Shown piece after piece: positions 1 to 10,731 of a stretch of 64,000 bases of DNA. This stretch comes from Anaeramoeba flamelloides. Lineage: Eukaryota > Metamonada > Anaeramoebidae. The DNA lies in contig JANTQA010000047.1 in the NCBI GenBank assembly GCA_027625915.1, positions 5,022,001 to 5,086,000 of the forward strand. The letters are read 5' to 3'. The notes below the pieces were generated by a model. That model searched no databases and was not told where the DNA came from. It saw only the letters and a program-made list of their open reading frames with translations. Made by a program: the position numbers and the translations under genes. Each line of letters begins with the position of its first letter. Within the stretch, counting starts at the first letter, position 1.

Positions 1-636
1 TTTTTTATTTCTTATTCAAGGCGTAAATATTGGAAACATTTAATGGGGTAAAGTGGGAATTTAGAAGTTATAAAATATGTGTTTTAAATTGAAAGAGCAG
101 TCATATATAATTATATTTTTTATATTTAGATACTAGAAATATTTATGACTTTATAGAGTTTTCTAAAAAAAAAAAATAAAAAATAAAAAGTATATATTGT
201 TAAAAAATAGAAGAAGAGAGGATTAAAAAAAATTAAAAATTTAAAAAATGGTATTCAGAAAAAACCGTAAGCTATTGGACCAAGCTAAATTAGTGTGGAT
301 ATATAATTAGATATTATTTGGATTTGAGATCCTTTGAGTTACTATCATATTGGATCATATTTGCGAAAAAGTATTCTTATATAATGCAATAGATTTCTTT
401 TATGTTCATTTTACGCGAAAATTTGTTTGTAGATTCTTAGGCAATGATATTTTATAAATTTTTGAGTTTTTTGAGGTACTTGTCAATTTTCTTCTTGTTT
501 TTTCATATTTCTTAACACTCTTAAATGAGATGGTAAATTTTGGATGCGTATTTATTACTTATTGTACAAAGTGTGAAAATAAACTATTAATTTGTCGAAG
601 AGAGAATTTTGAAGTGGCCAAATTTGTTATTTTAAT

Positions 637-679
637 TCAAAGAGTGTTAGAACACTAGTTTCTTGAAACACTCTTTGAA
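637..679. repeat. Short hairpin
   Basis: TTCAAAGAGTGTT at 637-649 is answered by AACACTCTTTGAA at 667-679, a 13-base perfect inverted repeat with a 17-base loop. An isolated half (AACACTCTT) also lies near 514. Function unknown; it could be a remnant of a small palindromic element. Confidence 0.6.
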
Positions 680-1062
680 AGATTTTTTTGACAATTAACT
701 TTTCAAAAATTTTGGAAAGATCGAAAAAAAAATGTATTAGAAAATTTGTTAAAATTTCTAATAACAGTATTTGCCGATCAAAATGATTGATACCTGCTTC
801 ATATTTATTTGTTTTTTTTTCTATTTTGAAGGAACTCAACTTTAACATAATATTTATCTTTCATAATATTCTTTCCAGTCAAAAGTAAACAATTAAATAA
901 TTGTAAAAAAGAAATGAAATGAAAATAAAAAACAAAAAAACAAAAAAATGATAAAAATATTTTTCAGGAATCAAAATTATTTCCCTATTTTAATGGAAAG
1001 TGTAAGATTATTATTGTGATTCTTTTAACTGTTTTAAATGTGCCAAAAATTTTGAATTTTAG

Positions 1063-1088
1063 TTATATATATATATATATATATATAT
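1063..1088. repeat. (AT)n dinucleotide tract
   Basis: About 13 AT units in the 3' flank of the VPS9 gene. Simple microsatellite. Confidence 0.8.
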
Positions 1089-1144
1089 GGTGTATTCAAA
1101 TTAAACCAATACAAATTTACAATAGATTATTAAAAAAAATTAAT

Positions 1145-2179
1145 TTATTTTTTTAGTTTTTTTTCTTTTTTTGATTTTAACTCTAATGCTAAATGTGTTG
1201 CACTACAAAAGCTAGCGAAGGTATAACCGCTTCTACCCATCATTGAATCTTCATCTGACAATTCCTGAATAAATTGTATTTGTGAGAAAAAATTGGGCAC
1301 ATCTGCTTTTAAAATTAAGAAGATAATCAGTGGCATCAGTTCATCTGCGCCAATTGCAATTTGGTCCTGTTTAAGATTCCATCCTTTGTAAAAATTCGTA
1401 ACTCTTTGATAAATTTTTGAAGTGCATCCAACTAAAAGTTTTCGTTTTTGTGTTGGGCTTTTTTGTTCTCCTATTAAATGTAAATCTTCAATAATATCTT
1501 GATATGGATTAATTTTTTGTTCTTCTTTTTGTTTTTGTTCTTCAATTTTATTCTCCTTTCCCTTTCCCTTCTCCTTCTTTTGCTCTTGCTCTTGCTTTTG
1601 CTCTTTCTCTTTCTCTTGCTCTTGCTCTTGCTCTTGCTCTTGGAGTTGATCCTCAATTTCAATATTTTCATCATCTTGATCATCTCTTTTGTTATCATCC
1701 TCATCATCAAATAAAAACCCTTCAAGTTCTTGTTCAAGAAGCGATTCGTCTATTCCTAATTTAGCAAATTCATCTTCATCTATATCATCAAATTCCATCA
1801 AATTATCTTTCTGATCTATTTCTTCTTTTTGATCCAAATTTTCATCAATAATCTCTTTTTCATTTTTTTGTCCAATTTCTTCAATTTCCTTCTTCTCTTC
1901 GGTTTGTTGAATTCTGTTTTGTGTTTTTTTTTCAAAAGGATCAATATTTGGATCTAACCACATAAATTTTACAACTCCGAAATCATCAAATGTTTCGTCT
2001 TTTCTTTCAAGTGCTTTTAAATGAAAATTACGATTTTCTACATGATATTTATTTTGGTAAAGAATGTGTATAACATCAAGCTGTTTAAATAATAACCCCT
2101 CCATAATTGTATAGACCCTTTTTTTTGTTGATTCATTTCTAAAGGATTTAAATTTTTTTTCAAAATATGAACTCGCCAT
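1145..2179 (-). CDS. VPS9-domain protein (Rab5-family GEF)
   Basis: Single-exon 344-residue protein, probably a guanine-nucleotide exchange factor for Rab5/Rab21-type GTPases on early endosomes. The C-terminal block reads as the core of a VPS9 domain: ADELMPLIIFLILKADVP (from about residue 278), then FFSQIQFIQEL, then GRSGYTFASFCSA. The Asp of ADE (about 279) and the Tyr of GYTF (about 319) match the two residues the VPS9 family uses for catalysis. Just before it, DIIEDLHLIGEQKSPTQKRK fits the family's helix with the 'ksP..Kl' signature. The N-terminal 90 residues (KRVYTIMEGLLF, then FMWLDP) fit the first part of the domain. Between the two lies a run of roughly 120 residues that is acidic and then rich in EQ/EK repeats, so the domain is split by low complexity. 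ATG at 2179, TAA stop. No other recognisable domain, so the Rab partner is unknown. Confidence 0.85.
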   Translation of the reverse strand: MASSYFEKKFKSFRNESTKKRVYTIMEGLLFKQLDVIHILYQNKYHVENRNFHLKALERKDETFDDFGVVKFMWLDPNIDPFEKKTQNRIQQTEEKKEIEEIGQKNEKEIIDENLDQKEEIDQKDNLMEFDDIDEDEFAKLGIDESLLEQELEGFLFDDEDDNKRDDQDDENIEIEDQLQEQEQEQEQEKEKEQKQEQEQKKEKGKGKENKIEEQKQKEEQKINPYQDIIEDLHLIGEQKSPTQKRKLLVGCTSKIYQRVTNFYKGWNLKQDQIAIGADELMPLIIFLILKADVPNFFSQIQFIQELSDEDSMMGRSGYTFASFCSATHLALELKSKKEKKLKK

Positions 2180-3715
2180 TCCTTTTGTTGAGAGATTTAA
2201 TAGAATAATTTTAGAAAATTAAAGTTTGTATTTATGTATTTTTAATACTAATAATATAACCTTTTAAAAACAATAATTTTTTTTTCTGTATAAAGATAAT
2301 TGATAATAAACACAAAAATAAGTGAATTCAATTCAAAACATTTAATCAAAGATATTTCCAAAAAAGTAGGGGTAAATTTATTTTAAAATATATTTTTTAA
2401 ATTAAATTCTATTCTAAGCATTTAAATCTCTAAAAATTTTTAATTCATCATTTATTTATTTTTTTATATTTTTCTAATTTGTTTGTTTATCTGAAATTAT
2501 ATAAATAAAAGATTTTAAATTTTCTGATCTCGATTTTATCTGATATTTTTTAGGTGTAAAAATTTGTGTGATTATTTTCTTCCTTAATTTTTTCCTAATC
2601 TTTTTTCCAAATATCTTTAATCTGAATAGAATTTAGAAGAAAACCAAAAAATTTATAATTGTATTTTGTTTTTTTATAAAAATCATTTGATATTTATTCT
2701 ACTTTCTCTTTTTTATTAAATGTTATTCTACTTCATTTTGGGCAAAAAAATTGTGAATTTTTTGTTAATGTATGAGAATTATTTTGATGGACATATTTTG
2801 AAATATATCCAAGAGGTACTCTTTTAATGGAAATTGGTATTAATCCTTGTTTTAAACTGCCAATTTATAGTTAGAATTACTTGGGTGGACATTTTTATTG
2901 AAAATATTTAAAAAAAAATGCCACACCTTTTAAGAAATGCTCTGGATGGGTAAATAAATGAATATAATAATATATAAATTCAAAAATATTTTAAAAAATT
3001 TTAAATTCAATTTCTGTTTTAAATTCATAGCCCTACTTTCAATACACTTCATTAAAAGGAATACTTTAATGAACAACAGAAATTTACAAGCAATTTTGTC
3101 ATTTTAACCGATAAAAATTCTTGTTCAAAGATGTGTGAAAATTTTTAAAAAATGGAAAATGAACTTGTAATTTTTAATTATATGCAATTAGAAAAAAAAT
3201 TTTTTTCAAATTTTAAAGAAATAAAAAAAATTCTTAATAGATCAAAATTTCATTAAGAAACTTTTCTAGAGCTTCTATTATAAATTTTCATTTATTAAAT
3301 CATCTATACCACAATTAGTTTTATTGGCTGAGATTGGTATCGAAATATTAATAATTAAAAAGAATATCCAAAGAAACAATTCCCTTTCAAAATCAAGACT
3401 TTGCAGCATAAAACTAAAAATAGTGTTTTCCCATTTTCAAGAATTTACTTTATTGTTAATAAAAATAATAGGTTACTTTTTTTGGTTTTTATATTGGAAA
3501 CATCGGAATTTTGGTTTTCAAAAAAGAGACTCAAATTAATTAATTGTTTAGATGAAGTTAACTCATCCATTTCATAATTCAAAACACAAATTATAAAAAA
3601 AAATTTTTGAAAGATCTTATAAGATTTCATTTGATTTTTAAAAAATTACTCCTCTCTTAATAACATTTTTTTTGTTTTGTACTATTATTTTCAATTTACA
3701 AAAAGAAAACTATTT
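2180..3715. other. Intergenic, no gene seen
   Basis: About 1.5 kb of AT-rich sequence upstream of the VPS9 gene. Short open frames occur but show no protein-like composition or domain. Confidence 0.5.
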
Positions 3716-4241
3716 AAAAACAGAATACTGTTGGTCGAATAATAAAAAGATCAAATTTTCATTCGGCTTTCCAAAAAAATCACATTCAAAGAATTAAAAC
3801 AAATATCAACAAAGTCCCCAATTATAAAAAGGGGAATTAATAATTTAAGCTTATTTAAGGATTATTTAATTTGAAATGTTACTTTATTTATAAAATCTTT
3901 TTTTGGAAAGCTGAATGAAAATTTTGTTCCATAGATTTTGAAACAAATAGTATTTCCCAAATCAAAAAAAAAATAAATAATATAACATTTTTCAAACATC
4001 TATAACTTACTATTTGCTTCAAAATCTATAGAACAATGTTTTCATTCAACTTTTCAAAAATAGAGTTTTCAAATCATGTAACATTACAAATTAAATAATC
4101 CTTAAATAAGCTTAAACTATTAATTTTCTCTTTAGAAATGTTGATTACTGATGATTTAATTTATTTCTTTTTGTGATTTTTTTGGAAAGCTGAATGAAAA
4201 TATTGATCTTTTTGTTTTGCAATTAAGAGTATTCTCTGTTC
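3716..4241. repeat. Foldback element, about 520 bp palindrome
   Basis: The two halves are imperfect reverse complements over nearly their whole length. The left half has ACAGAATACT, then AAAAAGATCAAATTTTCATT, GGCTTTCCAAAAAAATCACA, TTTAAGCTTATTTAAGGATT and CATAGATTTTGAAACAAATA. The right half gives the same blocks inverted, ending AGTATTCTCTGTTCC near 4241. The centre is about 3960-3995. It looks like a foldback or MITE-type non-autonomous DNA element. No coding capacity. Confidence 0.8.
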
Positions 4242-4393
4242 CTTTAATTTTTTAATTTTTTTTTTTTGTTGTTTTTATTATTATTCCGGTTTCGATATCA
4301 GAAAAATGATTTGGTAAATCGAGTTTTATCATTTTTAATTATGTTTAATTCAGTTTTACGTTTTGAATTATCACACACAATTGTGATAAATAT

Positions 4394-4421
4394 TCAATAA
4401 AAATTTTCCACACAAAGGAGA

Positions 4422-4452
<31 letters not shown>

Positions 4453-5545
4453 AAAAAAACAGAAAACAAAAAGTTAAAGTCATACCTAAAAATGTTAAAA
4501 TCTCCTCTGAAGAATCTTCAGTGTTAAATTTATTCGATTCAAGTGAATAAGTTTTATTAAATTCTTGAACGAATTTCTTTTGGTTTTTTCCTAACAAATG
4601 ATCTTCACAATTAAAAATTAATGAAAGATGAGTGTTCATAGCTTCAACGTTCTTTGGTTGCTTAATTAATATCTTATCCCATTCTTTATCTTTTTTTTGT
4701 AATTCCTTTTTGCTAAACTTTGTTGTTTTTGTTGTTGTAATTTCTTCAAGCTCTCCCGAGCTTTCTAATCGTAAGCGTTTTAATTTGTTATAATAGGACT
4801 TTTCATTTTGATGGAAATCTCGAAACGCCTTTAATTTTATTGAGTGTTTTTGTGACTGATCCTTACATTTGTTCATTTGCTTTTCTGTTGTGGTTAATAA
4901 AAAGTTTTGTTTTTTCAGATATTCATCCCTTAATTCTTTTTCTTTTTTGATTAACTCTTCTGATTTTTCTTTTTTAGGTCGAATTTGTTGTTGTTGTTGT
5001 TGCTGTTGTTGTTGTAAAAATTTCTGGTGCTGTTGTACTTGCTGGTTATTTTGTAATTCAATTTCTTCTTCTTCTATTGTATTACTTTCTTTGTCGAGTT
5101 TTCCTTCGTATTCTTGATTAACTTTTTCATGTTTTTTTTTGTGTTCTTGGATTTCTTGCTGTTGTTTTTGATAATTTTCTTTTTGTTCTTGTGTGACTTT
5201 TGAATTTGGTTCTAAAGGTATGCTTTTGTTGTCCTTCTTTTTCTTGTTCTTCTTGGTTATCTTATTCTTATTCTTGTTTTGGTTTTGTTCAAGATCATGC
5301 TTTTCATTGTTTTGTTTAGCAATGTTTCCAAAAATCCTTTCTAAAGATTCTAAACTTTTATGCCCAAGACCTAAAACTTTTAATAAGCTTGGGGAATTAG
5401 CAAGGTTCCAATTGTGAGTAATATTGGTTAATTCTTTGGTTAACTCCTCAAGAGATTTTATATAATAAACCACACTCTGTTTGACACTAGAAGGTTCCAA
5501 ATCAATTGCCTGAATTATTGATTGTATAATTAGTTTTGTTTCCAT
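4394..5545 (-). CDS. Hypothetical Q/K/E-rich protein, 3' end uncertain
   Basis: Not recognised. As one open frame it gives 383 residues. It starts at ATG 5545 with a predicted helical segment (IIQSIIQAIDLE, YYIKSLEELTKEL), then a long N/K/E/Q-rich middle with a poly-Q run (about residues 180-190). A lysine-rich coiled-coil-like region follows, and a conserved-looking tail with ELQKKDKEWDKILIKQ and HLSLIFNCEDHLLG. The last ~30 residues (CFLFFCFFFFF...) are poly-Phe from a pyrimidine tract and look like intron. A donor-like GTATGA lies right after TTTTTAG at about 4486, so coding probably leaves this frame near residue 353. The nearest plausible acceptor (aacag|AGAAT, about 4226) lies inside the neighbouring foldback element. 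Both ends of the model need RNA evidence. Confidence 0.55.
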
Positions 5546-6194
5546 TCAACAAATTTGAATTATTTGATAAAAAATGATTTATAGGTTGTTTTTTTGGAAG
5601 ATTCAACTTTGGTTCAAGAGTTTCGAAATTAAAGACTCGTTTGGTATATTCTGAAATTATCACATACCAAGAATTTACAGTTTTCGTTGATTCTACGAAC
5701 CCAAATTATTTTATAAAAAAAAAAGAAAATTTCTTTTGAGATAAAATTAATTTATTTTGAAAAGAAATGAATAAAAAGTAGATTATCGAAACATATTCAC
5801 AAAAATGTGTTTCAATTAGATTTTTTGTTTGGGAAATGTTCTGTAAGGATAAATTCAAAAAAAGGTTTTCAATTTTTAGTTCATTTTCTATTTTGGAATA
5901 ATTTTTTTATTCAGTTTGAATAAGAATTATAATAATATCCTGGATTAGTATCTACCATGGAGAAGCCCAAAATTAAAGTTTATTGATATTGATTGTAACC
6001 ACATTAGATGCTAAATATTTCAAATGTCTCTAGATATCAGTTATTTATAATTGTACAACAAAGTCAATTTCCTCAATTAAGGGATCAGTAAAATACAACC
6101 TCCAAGTACAAGTTTTATAATATTTCATTGACGATCTCCTCTACTTACAATTTAAGAACAAGTGAACTTTTAAAAATTCTAATCAACAAAAAAA

Positions 6195-6694
6195 CAGTAT
6201 AGTTGGGAAAAAAATACCGTATATGAAAAAAATCTCTGACATGATTTTTAATTGTGATTATTAGTAAAATTTTTGTATAATTTCAATTAAATCCTTATTA
6301 TAAATAACCAATTTTTTTATGAGATTAGTAATAAACCTACCTAAAGTCCATCAAAGTAAGGTGTCTTTAGAATACTCGAGTAATTGTTTGATAGCCTAAT
6401 GTTGATCAACTTTTTTTGAAAAACAATCCAGTTTTATTGAGGTTTACTAGAGTTTGGAAAATGATAATTTTTATTCTTGTTTTTTGATTGATTGAATGGT
6501 GTTTTTGAACAAGTGTGATTTCATCAATCATCATTCTAATAAGTGGGGGAGTTATAATTGAAAAAGTTAGATTCTTAAAAAAAGGAATTTGATTGTAAAT
6601 AAAAGAAATTACACAATAATTTTACTAATATTCACAATTAAAAATCTTGTCAGGGATTTTTTTCATGTACGGTATTTTTTTCACTGCTCTAAAC
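6195..6694. mobile_element. MITE-like element with ~95 bp terminal inverted repeats
   Basis: The left end is CAGTATAGTTGGG then AAAAAAATACCGTATATGAA, AAAATCTCTGACA and TTTTTAATTGTGA. The right end repeats this inverted (TCACAATTAAAAATC, TTGTCAGGGATTTTTTTCAT, GTACGGTATTTTTTTCACTG). The arms are about 95 bp and the unique core about 310 bp. No open frame is large enough for a transposase, so it would be non-autonomous. The CAGT tip recalls Tc1/mariner-type ends, but that is only suggestive. Confidence 0.7.
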
Positions 6695-7832
6695 AACAAA
6701 TTTTTTTAGAAAATACAAATGATATTTAAAATTGCTCCATTGGTTAAAAATATTTTAAGGAATCAAATTTAATTAATTGGATCAAAAAAAAATAAATAAA
6801 AAAGCTTTGTATAAATTCCTATGATTAAATAAACTTTGAATTTAATCAAAATAAAAATTTTTGGAAAAAAATTAATTCAATAAAACCTAAAAAAAAAAAA
6901 AAAAAAAAATCAAAATGATTTTAAATTATAAAAGTATGATTAAAGAATATTTTGGTTATATTAAAAAAAAAAACGGATTAAACCAAGTAAAAAGAATTCA
7001 AAGATTATCTCAAAAATTAAAAATTAAAAAATTTCAAAATTAATATATTTTTTCCTATTGAAAATTTACAAACACTTTTAAAAAATTTAAAAAATAAATC
7101 AGTAAAAGGATTTCAAAAAATTGAAAATTACAATTTTGAAATATTTTTTTCGATTACAATGAAAACGACTATTTTCAAACTTTAAAGAATAAAAAAAAAA
7201 AAAAAATTACTTAAATGATCTCAGTTTAATTGAGAATACTTTTGTTAAACTTCTATCATAAACTCTTTTTCAGTCAAAGGGGCCCAGTTTTATTGAAGAA
7301 ATGGAAGACATTCTATGAGTTTAATTCATTACTCTTATCAAACTAAAATTTTCAATTTTTAGATCAAAATCATTTTTTCTCATTTTATAAAATTTTGTTT
7401 TTTTTTGTTTTTTGCTTTTTGCTTTTTTTTTTTGAAACATAATTTAATCAAAAAAATTTTTTTTTCTAGGGAGATCTATAATAACTCATTAAAAAATGTT
7501 ATTTTAATGCTGTTGAAAGTCTGAAAATCACTGTAGGAAAATCATATTTATTTCTATTGGAATTTTATTTCATCTTCAATTAAATGCCAAAAGGAACATT
7601 GATGTTTCGCCCCCAATAGTTACACAACATTTTACTTTTTAAATTTCTAAGGAAATAGATAGTTGTTTATATTTAATACGTAATTGTATCTACATCAGCA
7701 ATACATATTATTCTATTTATTTTTTATTTGTTTTCAAATACGAATTATAAAAAATAATTGAAATTTGAAAAAAATTCTGGTTCTTTGACTAAAATAAAAT
7801 TTATTAATAATAATTTGGGAAATACAGTCAAT

Positions 7833-8216
7833 TCAAAGCTACCATGAAATTTTGTCAATATCAAATTTTGATGTTGATATAAATTTTTAAATAGTTCAAT
7901 ATGAGAATAATAAAGCTCATATTGAAAAAAAAAATTCCTAAATGTGCCAATATTCAAGAATTTTATCTGAATTTCAAAAAATAAATTTTCAGATCCCAAA
8001 ATGACTCTAAACATCAAAAATTCATTATGAAATTACATAAAATATAATCTAAAAAATGAATTTATTTTTTGTTCATATTAGAAAAATAATATTCATGTCA
8101 ACTCATTAATGGAAAAATATTATCAATATAAGCTTTCTTATTCTTCTATTCTTAGATTTAAAAATCTATATCAACATCAAAATTTGATATTGACAAAATT
8201 TCACAGTAGCCTTGGA
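7833..8216. repeat. Inverted repeat, ~100 bp arms
   Basis: The left arm (7833-7935) has CTACCATGAAATTTTGTCAA then TATCAAATTTTGATGTTGAT. The right arm (about 8110-8216) has ATCAACATCAAAATTTGATA then TTGACAAAATTTCACAGTAG. Arms match with few differences. Likely another foldback/MITE copy. Confidence 0.75.
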
Positions 8217-10211
8217 ACATCTGTAGCATTTTATTTATTACAAAGAATGTATGATTCCTAATAAATTATATGAAATATTTTTTTTTTTTTAATAATTTTA
8301 TGTTTCTTAATTTAATGATTTAGTAGATTTTTAGATTAATAGTTAATAAGAAATTATGGGGTGTTAAATTATAATCATTTATCATAATTTATTTTACAAG
8401 TGTTTTGTTTTTTGGGGGGTTAACAAGAATTTTTTCCATAAAAATACCTGAAAATTTAAAAATATATTGGATAAAAATCAAAAAAAAAAATAAATTCATA
8501 TCATATGAAGAAAATAAATAATTAAATAAGGTTTTAAAAAATCAATTTTATTAAAAAAAATATTTTCTCATTTTATAATCAATATAAAAAATCATTTGGA
8601 ATAGACAACCATTTTACCATGATAAAAGAAAATCAAAAAATGAAATGTTTTAGAATCTTCTTTAAGTGTTTTGTTAATTAGAATTTTCAAAAAAATAATC
8701 GTCATAGACCGGATATATTTATATAAAGATATCCTTAAACAAATAGTTACTTTAAGATTAGGAATATCAAAGATATGTATTTGTTGATCTATTGAAATGG
8801 TGATATACAAAAAAGTTTCAAACAATCATCATATAGTAAATAAAAATAATCATAAAATACAAATTTAAAGATTTATTATTTGTTTGTTCTGAGGATTTAT
8901 AATGTGAAATAATTATAAATAGGTGTATTTAATTGTGATAAAATCACATTTCTATTTATTTTTTTATTGTTAACTCAGATATAAATTTTGATTAAGAAAA
9001 TTTTTATAACATTATTATAATAATTTTGAACTCCATTATATTTAAAAAATATATTAATTACTTGAAAATATTGCTCGAAGTGTTTTTTTCAGGTTTTGTT
9101 CACTATTCTTATCAAAATTATTGTTCAAATTTTTAGATAATAATAATTTTTTCTAATTTTTTTCATATTTTTGTTTTCCTTTTTTAAAGTATTCTTTTTC
9201 TTTTTCTTTTTCTTTTTCTTTTTTTTTTACTCTTTAGATCCATTTTCTTTTTTCTGTTTTATTTTACTTTATTTTTTTTGTTCATTTTTTTATAAAGATC
9301 AAGTTAAGTTAAAATAAATAATCTTAGGAAATCCTTATAAACATTCAAAAAAATGTGAGTAAAAAGATTTTTTAAATTTTTGAATAATTATTAGTAAAAT
9401 ATATTCAACTTTACTCTATTTCATAAGGATTTTAGTTTTTATAAAATACCAAATAAATATTTAAAAATTTTTAATTTACTTTTTTTTAATTCTTAATTTT
9501 ATTTTTCATAATTTTTAAAAAGGACGAATTTGATAGATTAATAATTATTACAAACTGAATTTTAAATATTATTTAATAATCAGTGGTTCTTTTATATAAA
9601 AGGGTATTATTATTGTTGTTGTTTATTTCGAGTGGGTAACACTTTTTGAAAGTTTGTTTATTATTTTCACCTTTTTTAATATGGTGTACTAATTAGTAAA
9701 TAGAGAAGTAAATTAAACTTTCAACGCATTTGAAAATACAGTGATAAAAATTGTGCAGATATATTTTTTTAATTTATCCCTAATAATTAAATTCTGGTAG
9801 GAATAAATGCCAATTTGATTTAGTTAATACAAAAACATAAAAAAAAAAAAATGGATGCTTTTTTCTATGAAATTCTGTAACCTAGTAAAAGAATTGTAAA
9901 ATCTGTATATCTAAATTATAAAAATGAATATTTTGAATAAATCAAAAATTATTAATATTTTTAATATTATTATAAAAAAATACATCATATCTTTATTAGC
10001 CCTACTAATAATAAACTGCTTTTTTGATCCTTTAATCAAATTTCTGAAAAAAAAAAAAGAGGAATTTAAGTAAAGGATCTGAATTAACAACAACACCCTT
10101 AAACATTAAATAATTAAAATACGTTTTCTAAAATGAAAAATCTTTTCATGATTTTCATAAAGTAACAAGTTGGAGCAAAGAAATATTTATATTTCTTGTT
10201 TTTAAAATATT

Positions 10212-10415
10212 TAGAGTCAATCCCAATTTTAAGGGACACACTCACAACGAAATTTAAGGTACAATATAATCTCAAAATTAAGTCACATTTTTTGGAATTT
10301 TTTTTTTCATAAATTATTATCCTAGAATCCAAAAAATTTTTTGCCTTAATTTGAGATTTTTTTTTGTACCTTAATTTTCGTTCAAAGCTTGTGTCTTAAA
10401 AGTGGAACTGACTGT
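10212..10415. mobile_element. R1 palindromic element, copy a
   Basis: About 200 bp near-palindrome ending AAAAGTGGAACTGACTGTA on the right. The inverted, more diverged left end is AGTCAATCCCAATTTTAAGG. The internal pair AAATTTAAGGTAC..ATCTCAAAATTAAG / CCTTAATTTGAGATT..GTACCTTAATTTT matches the other R1 copies at 19.0, 20.3, 24.0 and 26.8 kb. Confidence 0.8.
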
Positions 10416-10731
10416 ATTATATTTAGAATACAAAAAAATTAGATTAAAAAATGAAAAATGAAAAAAAAAAAATGTTTTTATTTGAATTTTGTTGATTCAA
10501 TTTTTCTAGTTAAATTAATAATTTTTTTCTTTTTTTTAAAAATTATTTTTGAACAAACTTTGTATTATTTAAAATTATTTCTAAATCTAATTTTTTTTTT
10601 TTTTTCTTGAAAAACAATTTCAATTAAGAAATAAAAAAAAAGTTTCTTTTGTTGAAAAAAATAAAATGAATATTTTTTTTTATATAATATATTTGTATTT
10701 TGAAAAAATATTAATTTATTTATGCTATTAT

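Larger units (their letters stand above)
1..1144. other. Non-coding flank, no gene seen
   Basis: AT-rich sequence with no open frame that looks coding. It holds a short perfect hairpin (637-679) and an (AT)n tract (about 1063-1088) just past the 3' end of the VPS9 gene. Confidence 0.6.
5546..10731. other. 5.2 kb gene desert with inverted-repeat elements
   Basis: No convincing gene on either strand. Contents seen: a MITE at 6195-6694, an inverted repeat at 7833-8216, a pyrimidine (TTTTTC)n tract near 9190-9225, and a ~200 bp palindromic element at 10212-10415. The short open frames here are AT-rich, rich in F/I/N/K, and look like chance. Confidence 0.5.

Noticed and set aside
4869-5117. Cysteine-rich frame on the + strand
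   Set aside because: Antisense of a poly-Q (CAA) run; the Cys run is TGT from the reverse strand.
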